The notes under the pieces are model-generated. The model was not told the DNA's origin, searched no databases, and saw only the letters and a program-made list of their open reading frames with translations. This document shows positions 13,001 through 24,690 of a stretch of DNA of 64,000 bases, one piece after another. The first letter of the stretch is position 1, and each line of letters opens with the position of its first letter. The stretch covers positions 25,379,681 to 25,443,680 of the forward strand of contig NC_088786.1 of the NCBI RefSeq assembly GCF_949628265.1. The letters are read 5' to 3'. Origin of the DNA: Cloeon dipterum (lineage: Eukaryota; Arthropoda; Insecta; Ephemeroptera; Baetidae). Made by a program: the position numbers and the translations under genes.

Positions 13001-14858
13001 TTGCATTCGTCACGGTGCAAGCGAGCAAAAGCGAGCCTCTCTCGCTCAATCAGACGTCTTCCCGACTTATGCAACCCTTTGGGCCAGCGAGAACCGCAGG
13101 AGGCCGGCTGCGGAATGTGGCATTGAGAAAAGGCACTGATTATTCAAGCGCACCCATTGTTTTTATTCCGTTTCGTCCGCTTTGCGCACTCTGCGTTTTT
13201 ATCGCGATCGCTGTTTTTGGCGTTTGCCGCAGCATTTTTCCTCCCTTTAAAGGGGCTGGCATTGTTGTGAGCTAAATTTTTCAGCGATTCACGCCGCTTT
13301 TGTGCTGGAATTGAAAGCCCGCAGGCAACACCATGAGCACACGTCGCTCGAATTTGCGTCACTAGAATTGCAAGAACATTTTTTTTAATATTTTGCCCAA
13401 TGGTATGGCCACTTGCATGTGGCATATTGAAAGTTTTACAATAATTTACGTTTTTGATAAAAGTTAAAATACACTTATGAGTTAACAAATGCATGGTGTA
13501 CTCACACTAGACGCACAAGAGAATAATATAAATATTGTCAATTTATAAGACAAATATTCATTTCATTCAATGCACTTGATCTGTTCTGAAATGCCGTGGA
13601 AGCTTCAATGAGAATGCCAAGACCTCCAGCTTATGTCGCTGCTGAGGATTATTCGGAATTAAGTGGCAGCTTGGGAATTTCTCTATAGCACAATAACATG
13701 ACAAATGATCGATTTGCGTGCATACTCGGCAGGACGGACAAAAAGCTACAATAAAGGGAGCGGTGCGGCACTGGCACAAAATGCGAACGAGTATCATCGG
13801 TAAAATCATAAACACCGCCACAGGCTCGTGAAAAATGGCCGTGCAATATTCGCTGCGCAAAAATGGCCACTTACCCTTGGGTTTAAAAATGGGCTTACGC
13901 GAGTCGAAAAACACAGGACAAGCAAAACGCTAATTACTAGTGCCAGTCTAATTAAAGGGAGGCTATAAATTCGCCATTGCTGATCAGAATATCAATATAG
14001 CCACTCAATTTTAATTTGGACGGTTAAAAATCTAAATTTAATAGTATTTTAAATCAACTTAACTCCCAATTTACTTTTAAGTTACGATTAAAGAAAGACA
14101 CAGCGATTGTAATTCTACAAAATACAAAGTAACTTAAAGAAGAAAGGCATTCCCTAGTAACAACAGACAACCCTTTAAACAAGTGTTGGCTAATCAGACC
14201 TTCCCATGGTTTTCATCAACAGTTTTACTTTAACTTTCGTTAACTAGTTGGTTTCAAATTTTAAAAGTGGAAATATCAATTATGTAATTCTTATTAAGTG
14301 GTGGATCAAAAACCTCTGCGGCCCTTAGCTATTTTCCTTGCACTTGACAAAGTCAAAAGAAGGCGAAAAGCCTCGATTGAAATCTTTTCACGAGCCTACT
14401 TGCTAGCTAGTACGTGTACTTGAGTAGACTACGGAATGAAGATAGGAAAAAGAAAAGGGAAATCAATTGGCGCTGATGGAGTGAACCTGGCAGACAGAAA
14501 ATAAGAGAAAACAGACACGCTGCATGGAGAGAGAGAGAAAGTCAACGGGGCGAACGGAACGAAAACAACACGAGAGAAGAACGCAAAACAAAACCAAAGG
14601 AGAGAGGAGGAAGTATAGCTAATGAGAGATGATGAGAAGAACTTACTGAACCGTCGTGTGCGGCTGATTGGGACGCACAAACGGTTTATTTAGAGACGGT
14701 GAGACGGCGAGGACGGTGGGTGAGGGCGATATCGAGGGTGAGACGGAGCTGGAGGAGTGCTGGGGCTGCACGGGGGACAAGAGGGGTCGGGACGGGGACG
14801 CGCTCCGGCTCGAAGATTTGGAACTCGAGTGAGTGGAGGCGACTTGCAAGGTGTCCAT
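7022..14858 (-). CDS. TMCC/Dementin-family transmembrane and coiled-coil protein
   Basis: Eleven coding exons on the minus strand: 14647-14858, 10584-10797, 10335-10518, 10000-10276, 9672-9716, 9300-9400, 8948-9237, 8797-8892, 7597-7818, 7358-7539 and 7022-7148 (1950 nt, 649 aa). Residues 1-150 are disordered and rich in Ser/Pro. Residues about 170-270 form a conserved helical region ([17 protein letters not shown], then [10 protein letters not shown]). Next come the family blocks [26 protein letters not shown] and [20 protein letters not shown] (to about residue 334), a Ser/His-rich linker, and a C-terminal coiled coil (about 445-560). Two membrane segments follow, at about 575-605 and 610-628, ending in a short basic tail. 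Family members are ER membrane proteins with the coiled coils facing the cytosol; fly Dementin is the likely counterpart. The 45 bp exon 9672-9716 is real: it supplies a conserved block and keeps frame. An in-frame TGA lies 24 nt before the chosen start. Confidence 0.93.
10798..14646 (-). other. Intron 1 of the TMCC gene, with possible alternative 5' exons
   Basis: The intron is 3.8 kb. GC-rich stretches around 12,900-13,300 and 13,570-13,920 stand out from AT-rich surroundings and could be internal promoters. A strong donor (CCAAGG then GTAAGTGG, minus strand) ends at 13877 in phase 2, the phase needed to join the exon at 10797. A purine-rich (GA/AAAC) stretch lies at 14,500-14,620. No conserved protein-coding sequence is recognisable. 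Confidence 0.4.
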
Positions 14859-17692
14859 CGTCCCGCCGCAATCAAGTCCTCATCGCCAAACTGGCTGTTC
14901 ACAGAGAAACATGATCTCAATTTGCGTTTTCCGTGCGACCGGCGAGGGGGCGCCCGATTTGTGAGTGGAATTTGTCCATCGACCCTTGCACTGTGTAAAC
15001 AAACGGCCGCAAGGTTAATTTTAAAATTCTTTAGGCGCATCTGTTTTTCAGCCTCTAAAACACGGCTGGCTGAAAACGTATAAGGAACACTGTTAAGTCG
15101 ATTCTTTGTTCCTGTTGCTCTAGATTCCATGGCAACAGAGCTGTTAACCCGCGCTTATCTCGGCAGAGGCACAATCTTTTCTAAAAGCAGTGAGTAATCC
15201 AATATTAGCGAGAAACGCTCAAGCAGGTTTGATATATGATGATGATGACGTCTGCAGCAATGTTAGGTGTACTGTTTATGGGATTAGCAAAAATCTGACA
15301 CGACGCTCATTGAAAAAGCCTAGTCTGCGGCTGGTCATCACGAATAAAGCTGACCCGCTAAGCGAAAAAATATTCGCTGCTTGGCCCATTGCCTTATTAT
15401 ATAAGCAGCACTTCCATTTAATTTTGATCGAATTACTCACGATTTCGAAAGAGTCAACAGCCGCGACACGCGAGAAAAACTTCAAAATTAAATGTTCTGA
15501 TTCATTCTAATTTACGAACTGCGTCTCAGCAAAAGTAACATCCACCGTTTAATAGCTGCCAAACGTTATAGGAATAAAATACAAACATCGTTTTCTTTCG
15601 CTTGAGAGAACAATACAATAATCTTGACATCGTATGTGTCACATCGTGTGTCAGTGAGACAACCAAATACAACAATGTCTTGTGGTATTCCTTGTACGGA
15701 TTGATAAATTTTAGAAAGGAGAATGAAGACGCCAAAGCATAGGATTTATTGGCTCTATAATTATTATGCGAGTTGCGACTTATTGACTAATGACTCACAA
15801 TCAGTAAGTTATACCATTCTTGAAGCAGTTGCAATGATTGCAAATAAATTAAGTTTGTTTACAAATGATTTTTTACCTGAGAACCCCATCCAAAGTCTTC
15901 TTCGGTAAGTCATGAAAATATAATTATAATACTGCTTATAAAAATGGCGTTTTTGTCGAGAACGAGGTTGAATTGTGAATTTGTTAAGACCAGACGCAAG
16001 TTGTCATTTTGATAAGACGGCGGGAGGGAGAAAACTTTTGAAAAGAGAATTACAATGGCAATGTCATTGCTGCGTCAACATCCAATTGCATTACAATATT
16101 TGCCTTCCGAATCTTACATAAAGTTATCGCTTGAATGATGATGCTAATCGTGTCACATTACTTTCGCAAATAAATATAAAATACAACACCGTTGAGGGTG
16201 AAACTCGAGTTTGAATGTCGAAACACAATTAATGAAGGCCGTACAAGACTTTACTCTGAGTACAGCTGAACTTCTCGTGCACCCTTTGTTTTAATATTAA
16301 TAGAAAACCCCAAATTTCAAAGAATCAGAAACGTAGCCTAGAACAAAATGAAACTAGATTCCAAACTGTTTAAAAAATTCCACTCACAAACCGAGACATG
16401 ATCGACAAATTGTATACTTGTGTGGCCGTAATTTAAGTGGGTGGGAAATAATAACAAACCTAAAAAATGTGTATGATTAATCCAGGTAAATCGAAACATA
16501 CAGCAGAGAGTTATAATACGTTCCAAGTGTTACGCGTGAATCCGTAATCTATGAAGTGCGCGGTATCTCTTTCTGGGATGAATGGCAAAGATTTGTCAGG
16601 TGCCAATCAAGGCAAGAAAAGTATTCACCAGGTGGGCACTAACAATTATTATCAGCTAAGGGCGATAAAAAGCAGTGTTTTTGCCGTGAAGATTTGTCGC
16701 ACCTTTCAATATCATCCACTAATATTAAATGAGTGTGAAAGTGAGATAAGAATAAACTCGTGAATCACAGCTTCAAACAAATCCAAGCGTGCAACTACCA
16801 AAGGTACCAGCCAAAACCCCGATCGAGATGGTTACTCAATTGTTGTGCAGGGTTCCAAAAACAGATATGTATGTAACCGCAAAAATCATGCACAGCCATG
16901 GGTCTCTTTGTGTTATTGACTGAATACTGTACACACAAATAAATCGATGAATGGGCGTACGGGGAGGCTGGTTAAAAATTAATGAAGGCTCAACGCGCGC
17001 CTATCGACGAATATATTTGTGTTCAAGTACGGCGAAATTGGACGGAACCAATTGTTGCGAATAGCGCTGCACCATCATCGTATTGTTAACTCACCCGAAT
17101 CTGGTTCAATCAATCCTGTGGGACACATCAAACTCGTCGTTGCGGAAAGCACATCATCGAGGAAAGCTGCAGATTTCGTCAAGTCGGCGCCGCAACAAGT
17201 CAAATTAAGAGAATTAACATGTTACTGTTCGTCTAGCGATCCGGCGAGAACAACTTTTTGTACATTTTAGGTCTCAGTGACACGGAACGTCATGATTCTC
17301 GTTCAGTAGGTGTGCGACCAGCCAAACACGCCCACGGAGCCCTGCTGCAATCGAAATTTCGAAAATTTCGGAGCCACTAAAAGAAACACTCGGCACCAGT
17401 CGAGAAGGGCTCGGACGCTAAATTGGGGACTTAAACCACACGGCTTAGGGCTGATCCAGGCTGAATTGCTGTGAAATTCGATATATAAAGTTGCATTTCT
17501 GCACGCACAGACGGTCACTTTGGCAACGCTGCCGCATCTATCCACAAGCCTCGACGGCAACGCCTCCTATACGCCGATTTAGCAAATTTTTGTTCACAAC
17601 AATCTCTCTGCTCTCTTCTCTACTATACTGCGCTTCTAGTCATTCATTCTAGACCGATCTCAATCACAACAAGAAAACAGACGTGCAGAACA
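14859..17692. other. Intergenic region between divergent TMCC and ISCU genes
   Basis: It holds the TMCC 5' UTR (about 14,859-15,130, with an upstream ATG in another frame) and the ISCU promoter close to 17,650. The rest is AT-rich with scattered short reading frames that look like chance. I recognise no RNA gene, repeat array or conserved protein here. Confidence 0.4.
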
Positions 17693-18463
17693 ATGGCTTT
17701 GGTTCGTGTGGTTTCCCGGTCTCTGTCGGCTAATTTGACCAAGAATCCCTCGTTCAGTGCTCCTCAACTGTTCTACCATCCGAATGTAAGATAATTTAAC
17801 AATTTTTCGCTGTCTATGACCGCAAATAATGCGAGCGCTTTTGTCACGTGAATTCAACAAAGTGCATAATAGGTTACATAACACGTCGTAATTGCGCATT
17901 GCAGATATTTTAGATATTTTAAATTAATACGTTCTGACTTTATGCATATACATATGTCTCTTCTGCCAGGTGATTGATCACTATGAGAATCCGAGGAACG
18001 TTGGCTCGCTGGACAAGAGCGATTCTCAAGTGGGCACCGGCTTAGTTGGAGCACCAGCCTGTGGTGATGTCATGAAGCTGCAGATTAGAGTTGACGAAAA
18101 TGGCAAAATCATTGACGCTAAATTCAAAACATTTGGCTGCGGTTCAGCAATCGCTTCTAGTTCCTTGGCAACAGAGTGGGTGAAAGGGAAATCGGTAATC
18201 AAATTGGCTAAATGAGGAAATTTAGTTTCGCAATTAATTCATTTTGCGTTTTAGGTCGAAGAGGCTGCCAAATTGAAGAATACTGACATCGCAAGGGAAT
18301 TATGCCTGCCTCCAGTTAAGCTGCATTGCTCAAGTAATGATTTAATTATTGCAATCTTTGCCCTCTTAATTGAAGCTAATTTAATATTGTTTTTCCAGTG
18401 CTGGCAGAGGATGCTATCAAGGCGGCTTTGTCAGATTACAAGGTTAAACAGAAGAAAGCTTAA
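17693..18463 (+). CDS. ISCU: Iron-sulfur cluster assembly scaffold protein ISCU, mitochondrial
   Basis: Four exons: 17693-17785, 17970-18194, 18255-18333 and 18399-18463 (462 nt, 153 aa). It is the scaffold on which the NFS1 complex builds [2Fe-2S] clusters in the mitochondrial matrix. Residues 1-26 are basic and hydroxylated with no acidic residue, as expected of a mitochondrial presequence. The mature domain starts near FYHPNVIDHYENPRNVGSLD. The cluster ligands are visible: Cys62 and Asp64 in GAPACGDV, Cys88 in GCGSAI, and His130/Cys131 in KLHCS. LPPVK at 124-128 is the site recognised by the HSPA9/HSCB chaperones. The start ATG is the first Met and gives the expected presequence. The gene ends convergently with AIMP1. 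Confidence 0.97.
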
Positions 18464-18701
18464 AGATAACTCAATCTCATCATCGACTAAACGAACACGG
18501 TCCATTCAGAAGGGAATTCTACTGAGCCTGTTTGAATAATTGCAAAGTTAACAACCTGCATTACACTATTATCATCTGCAAGTGAGAAGAACTTTGTATC
18601 CGTTTATTATTAAGAGAGACAGAGCTATATTTGACTCTGAGAAATTGTAAATATAGTAGAAATCTCCGCGCGGCAAGCTGCGCATCTTAAATGTTAACAA
18701 A

Positions 18702-18707
18702 AATAAA
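18702..18707 (+). terminator. Poly(A) signal for ISCU
   Basis: AATAAA about 240 nt after the ISCU stop and about 35 bp before the AIMP1 stop codon on the other strand. ISCU cleavage would fall at about 18,717-18,737, directly against the AIMP1 3' end. Confidence 0.65.
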
Positions 18708-18740
18708 ATAATATCTGTTGAAAACCATAATGCAGAGCAT

Positions 18741-18746
18741 TTTATT
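18741..18746 (-). terminator. AATAAA overlapping the AIMP1 stop codon
   Basis: On the minus strand the last sense codon and the stop (AAA TAA) form AATAAA with the next base. If used, AIMP1 would have a 3' UTR of only 10-30 nt. A second minus-strand AATAAA (plus-strand TTTATT at about 18602-18607) lies inside the ISCU 3' UTR and may be the one used instead. Confidence 0.45.
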
Positions 18747-20059
18747 TTATGGGCACGCCAGCTAGACTGGATGTTGTGATGTCCCCTTTTCCAGGAACGA
18801 TCAGCTTCTTTCCATCAAAACCAGCAACCAAGTCTGGCCTGGTTCTCAGCTTAGCAGCCACTGCCTCCCACACTTTGGACTTGAGCTGGGTGTCTGGTTG
18901 CCCAGCCTCCTCTCCTTCCAGGGAAACTTGGTCACCTGGTGCGGCGCCTGCTGGAGGGATCAGCACTTCCACTTTGCCTCCAGGTTCACTGGCACACATG
19001 ACCATGGCCTGGGACACGATGCCTCTCATCTTTGCTGGCTTTAGGTTGCAAAGCAGAATGACCAGCCGGTTTTGCATGTCTTCTAGAGGTACTTTTCCAG
19101 CGAGGCCACTGACGACAGTTAACGGAGTGCCTGTACCAACATCAATCGTCTCCAGGTAAAGAGAATCTGCATCAGGGTGCCGTTCAGCTTTCGTGATCAA
19201 GCCAACCCGCAGATCAAGCCTTGTTACATCGTCGTCAGCTAAATTGCAAATCAAATTTTATTAGTAACTAATCAACAATATAGCTGATAGGGTATCAACC
19301 TTTTTCAGGTTGTTTTGGTGCCTGTGGCTTCTTTGCCTTTTCCTTTTTCGGTGCTTTTGGTTTATCTGCTGCATTTAGCTCATTAGAGGGGCCTTTCTCC
19401 TTCTTCTCAGGCTTCTGCTTGGTTTCCTGCGCATTTTCTTTAGGCAAAGCTGGAGGGTCTTTAGCTTCAACCTTCAGAATCGAGGTGTTGCCAACAGTTG
19501 GAATTGGGACCTTAAAAATATGAGTACAAAAAAGTGCTGAGCTTTTGATGCCTATGGAAAAGTCACAGTTTTCGCCGCAGAGTTACAGTTTTCGCCACTC
19601 CTACTTTTACATGGGATTCTCATTAGAACTGGCGAAATGTGTAACCCAGCAGAAACCGTAACTTTACCATATATTACACTCATTATTCATTTTAATTTAC
19701 CTGCTTTTTTCCATTTTTTACTTCTAAATCAATGAGCGATTTCCTGCAGATCTCAATTTTTTTCGCAAGCGCGATGTTTTCCGCTTCAAGTTCAGCTGCT
19801 TGGGTGTTTCCTTTGTTGTTAACGTTATTAGAGCAGTGTCTCTTGATTTCATCAATCTATAAAAATAAATTTTGCGTCATCAATTTACCCCTAGAATTGA
19901 TACAAAACCAAGTAAAAATTAAAAAGTCACAAAGTTTATTGTTTCATTAAAAAAAAAGAATGGAGAAAAAACCTGCTGAAGTAGATGAGCAATCATGCCC
20001 TCTGCAGCGATGGCACGATTTTCCAATAGTTGGACCACACTAGCTGATGGAGATGCCAT
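18742..20059 (-). CDS. AIMP1: AIMP1 (EMAP-II/p43), multi-tRNA-synthetase complex component
   Basis: Four exons on the minus strand: 19973-20059, 19701-19856, 19300-19510 and 18742-19238 (951 nt, 316 aa; animal AIMP1 is about 310). Residues 1-80 are helical with heptad-like leucines and should pair with arginyl-tRNA synthetase in the complex. Residues 82-150 form a Lys/Pro/Glu/Ala-rich linker. From about residue 155 (DVTRLDLRVGLITKAERHPD) begins the EMAP-II OB-fold that binds tRNA, with the diagnostic VVSGLAGKVP and NLKPAKMRGIVSQAM motifs, followed by the C-terminal extension that ends GVPIK. The start is the first Met of exon 1. It shares a 313 bp promoter region with SOD1, head to head. Confidence 0.94.
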
Positions 20060-20372
20060 CCTAAGGATACTAAGCAAACGAAAAGTCGAGGGAAAAATTT
20101 TGAGAAGTAATTTGTTAAACTGGTTAAAACTATTATTCGGGGCAAATAATTTATGCAGTTAATTCCGCAGTGCTTTTGCTTTGTTTTTGCTTTGCGAGAG
20201 TATTGTACTGGGAACATGTGGAAAAGATCACGTGACCTCATCCTGCGCATGCACTCGTCGGTGCCGGGTGCCGGGTGCAAAAGAATAGAATCCTCTCGTT
20301 CTCTTTTGTACTCTACCGGGTCTCTTCGTTATTGATATTTTCAGAAAAAATTCTTCCAGATATCATCCGAAA
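20060..20372. promoter_or_regulatory. Shared head-to-head promoter of AIMP1 and SOD1
   Basis: Start codons of the two divergent genes are 313 bp apart. The segment contains both 5' UTRs. It includes a short GC-rich duplicated motif (GTGCCGGGTGCCGGGTGC at 20261-20278). No TATA box is evident. Confidence 0.55.
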
Positions 20373-21182
20373 ATGGCTGCAAAGGCTGTATGTGTGCTGA
20401 ATGGAGAAGTTGTGAAGGGGACGGTCTTCTTTGAGCAGACAGTAAGTCATTTTTGTTGAAAATCACTTCGACAAAGTGGTTGTCCGGCCGTCACTCCCCA
20501 AATAATCAATGACTCAAAAACCTGAGTAAGAAGTGCCCAGAAGCACAATGTGCTGTATGATAGATTAATTTATGATTTAATATATTGTAAAACATTTCAC
20601 ATGTATTGTGTCAACACAACGTGCAACATAATCGTTTTCTAATTTTACACTGAAGCTTTCGGTTCATAAATTATTCAATAATGACTTTTTCGATTGTGTA
20701 ATCGTATTTTTTGTTTCAGGGTGAAGGTGCGCCGGTTAAAGTTTCTGGTGAGGTCACAGGACTAACAAAGGGATTGCATGGATTCCATGTCCATGAATTT
20801 GGAGACAATACCAATGGTCAGCACATTTTAACTAATATTTTAGGAAAATGTCTCTAAATAAAGCTTATCCTATACTTATGAAGGGTGCATCAGTGCTGGA
20901 CCTCATTTCAACCCTCACGGCAAAACGCATGGTGGACCGACTGACGAAGAGCGTCATGTTGGTGACCTGGGAAACCTGGATGCTGGTGATGATGGCAAGG
21001 CTGCCATTAACCTGACAGACAGTCTGATTTCTCTCTCTGGAGCCCACAGCATCATTGGCAGAACTGTTGTTGTTCACGCCGATCCTGATGACCTCGGCAA
21101 GGGAGGCCACGAGCTCAGCCCAACCACCGGCAATGCGGGCGCCCGAGTTGCTTGCGGCGTCATTGGCATTGCTAAAGTGTAA
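20373..21182 (+). CDS. SOD1: Cu/Zn superoxide dismutase, cytosolic
   Basis: Three exons: 20373-20441, 20720-20816 and 20884-21182 (465 nt, 154 aa). It converts superoxide to hydrogen peroxide and oxygen. All metal ligands are present: His46, His48, His63 and His120 for copper; His63, His71, His80 and Asp83 for zinc. The structural disulfide pair Cys57/Cys146 and the active-site Arg143 are also in place. Both family signatures are visible ([11 protein letters not shown] and [12 protein letters not shown]). There is no signal peptide, so this is the intracellular form. The start is the only Met near the N terminus and gives the usual [11 protein letters not shown] beginning. Confidence 0.98.
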
Positions 21183-21378
21183 ATTTCTTGCCAATGATGC
21201 CCTGTGTAACCGGCAATGATACAAGGTTTTTATCTGTTGCAGAGCAACATTGGGCCCAAGTAAAATTTGATGATTTTATCTCTGTACCATTCCCAAGTGC
21301 TTAGGCTCTGGCAGTTAATGCCTTTTCATTTCTTTATCATTTATATCATACTGGAACATAAAATTATTCTTGTGCTGA

Positions 21379-21384
21379 AATAAA
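21379..21384 (+). terminator. Poly(A) signal for SOD1
   Basis: AATAAA about 200 nt after the SOD1 stop, within the range expected for this gene. Confidence 0.65.
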
Positions 21385-21515
21385 GATGAAAAGGAAACTA
21401 TTTGTTTTGATGATTCCTTTTTGGAGGCCATGAGGGTTACCAACAGTTTAACTAGGTTCATACAATATGTTAATGGCATAAAGCAAAGCATGACACTTAT
21501 CAGGAGCTGTGATAT

Positions 21516-21521
21516 TTTATT
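21516..21521 (-). terminator. Poly(A) signal candidate for Bora
   Basis: TTTATT on the plus strand is AATAAA on the minus strand, 540 nt downstream of the Bora stop. The segment 21522-22057 is then the Bora 3' UTR. SOD1 and Bora transcripts would end about 130 bp apart. Confidence 0.5.
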
Positions 21522-22057
21522 GCACTTTGATGATGGTTAGGAGAAACCTTGATACAGATTTGCTTTTCAGTTTCAATTTACCTGTAACTTAAATTGAGTT
21601 GAAAGCATAAAAATGATGCCAAAATTCAATTAAAGGTAAAATTTTCTCTGATGGCAAACTTATGCCAATGGCTACCACAAACTTCTTTAGAAGTGACTGA
21701 GCTTGTGGACAACTGAGCATTTATAAATTGAGGAAGTCAGATTAGTTAATATGACATGGCACACATTTTCTGGTTAGATCAAAGAGGTACTTGAGAGATG
21801 AAGAATTCTATTTTAGGTGGATTTGATGCTGTGATCTCAAACACAAACCATTCATGATTATTATATGTGTATAATTTTCATTTCTTAAACAGACATGTTG
21901 TCGATTGCATTTCCAACAAGAGTTGAATCACTTGAACCATCAGGGCTCAATATATATCTCTTGTTTTTAGAGGGCTTAATTTTCCCAGCATTGAGCATCA
22001 AAATGATATGAAACAAGAAAACTCTACCTTAAAACGGCAGTGGTCAAAAAGCAAAAA

Positions 22058-23934
22058 TCAGTGACTGCTTGGAGTTGATGAACCCAAGTGCGGCACCCAT
22101 GGCTCTGAAGGCAGAGTGTAATCAGGCAGACGGCTATGGAAGTGGTGGGCAAAGTTGATGCTGCTCGTCTCTGTAAGGTAGCCGTGGTCTGTTGACTGGC
22201 CTTGGAAACCTAGATGCCCTGGCGCGAGACTATCCATTGTTTGGTCATCAAACGCAACAAGAGGCTGGAATGACGCTCCAGAATGCGAAACTCCATATGA
22301 CTGATGGTTGGCAACTTGTTCGCCGAGATCAAGGCTCATGTTACCATCTAAAAAATTAAAGTTCTAAGTTGATACCACACAAAAATAGCATTTTGCCGTA
22401 ATAATATCAATTGGAAAGTACCAAAAACTGAATAGATTGCACATCGTTTGCCTCTATTTTGAAGGCGTTTTTCTTCAATTTTTTTCAACTAGTTACCTTT
22501 CAAAGAAAGTGAGTTTCTAGATTCTCAATTTAAAGCAAATTATAAACTTAACTTTATGATTGTGAGAACTTTCGAGGCTGTTTAGAATATTATTTAAAAA
22601 ATTTTCAACCACATTTTTTCAGGCGCTTTCTTAGTGAACTAGTGACTTTCATTTCATTCAGCTCAGGTGCCACAAAAAACATACCTCTCTCTTCCTGACT
22701 GGCAGACAAGCTTTTGATTGGAGACATTGTTGGAGATCGAAGGACACTGGAGTCCTTGTCAGTTCTAGATAATAGCCCTTTAGAGGTTGCCATGCTCTGA
22801 AATTTTGAGAGATTGTTGCATTTTTGGCAATACGCAAGATCCCAGAAAATGTATTTACCACAATCGGGCTTGAGGGGCAATTTGTATTATCCTCCATCAT
22901 GAATGAGAGCTTTCTCCTGAGTCCACATTGAGAAAGAGACGAAGAAAATGATTCATTACTCTCATTATGTACTTCCAGCATAGACTCTGGACTAACAAGA
23001 ATCCCTGAATCCTGGAAGAGGCAATTAGAAAATATTCTGTCATATCAAGAAAATCACTTACTCTGTTAAGATATGGCATCAGTGCGTTTTCCAAATCAGG
23101 AGGCAAAATTGGAGGCAGAGTGAGCATTGTTTGAGATGCCGCTGAATGAAAATGATTAGGAAACGTCAAAACAAATTATTCACCTATTTACCATCCTTGC
23201 ATGCAGCAGAGAAAGTTTTTGCGTATTTGACTACTTTCCCATTCTCTTGCCAAGGACTGGGCACGATTTGCGTCTCTCCGTTCCAAAACCTAAATTTGAA
23301 GCGTAAAAACTTAAAGGTTGAATAGATGAAAATTACGTGGCCAGAGCATTCTCAATTTTAGACTCAGTTTCTGGGTCTTCACGAGGGATTAGGTGCTCAG
23401 GGTCTTCATCTATTAATACTGGCTTCATCCGAGAAATATCTTCAATGGGCCAGTCAAAATTATCACCCTTAAAAAGAGTAGTTGTGAGGCTTGTTTTCTT
23501 TCTCACTATTAATATGAACTTACATCAAGGCTCTTGGTTGGACTTACAACGGTATTGAACACATTAGGACTCCAGATCGGCAATTGCAACCTAGATACAT
23601 CAGCATCAGTGCAAAATGGATTGCGCGGGATGACCTTGGGGGTTTTTGGTGTGGGCTGTCGTCGAGATGATAAGGGTGTTGAACTGGTAGGTTTGTGAGC
23701 ATCAGAGGTTTTGGTGTTTTTAGAAGTAGGCGTCTGACAATACGTTGTTCTACTGCTAGGTGTGGTTTCCATTGCACGTCCTCTTGTTCCCATCTCATCA
23801 CAACCATTTTCCTCTTGAATCTTTGGCAGCACACATTCAAAGTTGCTTATATCTTCTAAGGCCCTATGCTGTCGAACTATGCCAACAGGCTTGTTAGGAC
23901 TCATTGTCCTCTTCACTAAGGCTGAGCTAAGCAT
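22058..23934 (-). CDS. bora: Protein aurora borealis (Bora), Aurora-A/Plk1 activator
   Basis: Seven coding exons on the minus strand: 23524-23934, 23337-23467, 23192-23289, 23062-23141, 22859-23011, 22685-22796 and 22058-22347 (1275 nt, 424 aa). Bora is a disordered mitotic-entry factor; after CDK phosphorylation it lets Aurora A phosphorylate Plk1/Polo. Diagnostic blocks are RNPF near residue 105, RLQLPIWSPNVF (115-126), NFDWPIEDISRMKPVLID (from about 140), IVPSPWQE (189-196) and LPPILPPDLENALMPYL (about 222-238). The first 100 residues and the C terminus are rich in Ser/Thr-Pro, including many SP/TP CDK sites. The start is the first in-frame ATG after an acceptor at 23945, so the 5' UTR continues in an upstream exon. 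Shorter than human and fly Bora (about 540-560 aa), mainly in the C-terminal half. Confidence 0.92.
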
Positions 23935-24595
23935 CTTTGTCCCTCTGAAATTTTTTTTATTCACTTAAATTAAGTGAACAAATTTTTTCAAAAAATTAAT
24001 TGAATGATAACGCTTATATTTTTCACCTTACACTCATGATATTATGTATATTTTTTTATATTAAAAAGGCTTAATGCGCTGTTTAAATATATATTAATTG
24101 CTTTATTTTATTTAGCTTTGATGCTTTTAGCTTTTTAATATATAATATTGTAAAATGTAAAGCTTTTGTACAGCAAAAATATATGGGCCTGCATGAAATG
24201 GAATGAAGTTAACAAGAAAGAGAAAGAAAATTCCAAATATTCGAGTGTAGTGTGGAATAAACTGGTCCAAAAATATTTCAAATGCCAATCAAACCCAAAC
24301 TTTTCCAGCCTTGCATTTGAAAGAGAGCGATTGTTTAAAATGCAACAATGAGTTTCACAAACTAAAACGATGCATTATTTGAAAAGTAAGTCAAGTGACG
24401 AAAGAAAATATTGCATATTTCAATTTTAAAATCGGCGGATAGCCGTTGACTTTGGGCGCCGAGCACTGAAGCTGTTTGTTTACATAATATATAATATCTG
24501 GCGATCATTCAGGAATTTGCGAAGATATCATGAAAGGAGGAGGCTTAAATTGGGCCTCAAAAGTTGCGAACTGTCATGAATCTTTCATTTCTTAC

Positions 24596-24690
24596 CGTTA
24601 CGACTGCCAAGCACAAATCTGAAACGAAAAACCAAATTATCTTAGTTCTAGTCAGTCAGTTGGGAGTCGGTTTAGCTTTTATAGCTTTAG
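24596..24690 (-). other. bora: Likely 5' non-coding exon of Bora
   Basis: A good donor (AACG then GTAAGAAAT, minus strand) ends at 24596. The acceptor at 23945, 10 nt before the Bora ATG, pairs with it to give a 651 bp intron. The upstream limit is uncertain. An acceptor-like TTTCAG lies at about 24,620, so this could also be a small internal exon. Confidence 0.45.

Noticed and set aside
12681-13275. Several overlapping frames in a GC-rich part of TMCC intron 1
   Set aside because: Possibly an internal promoter or 5' UTR exon, but no frame shows conservation or joins in phase with a clear donor.
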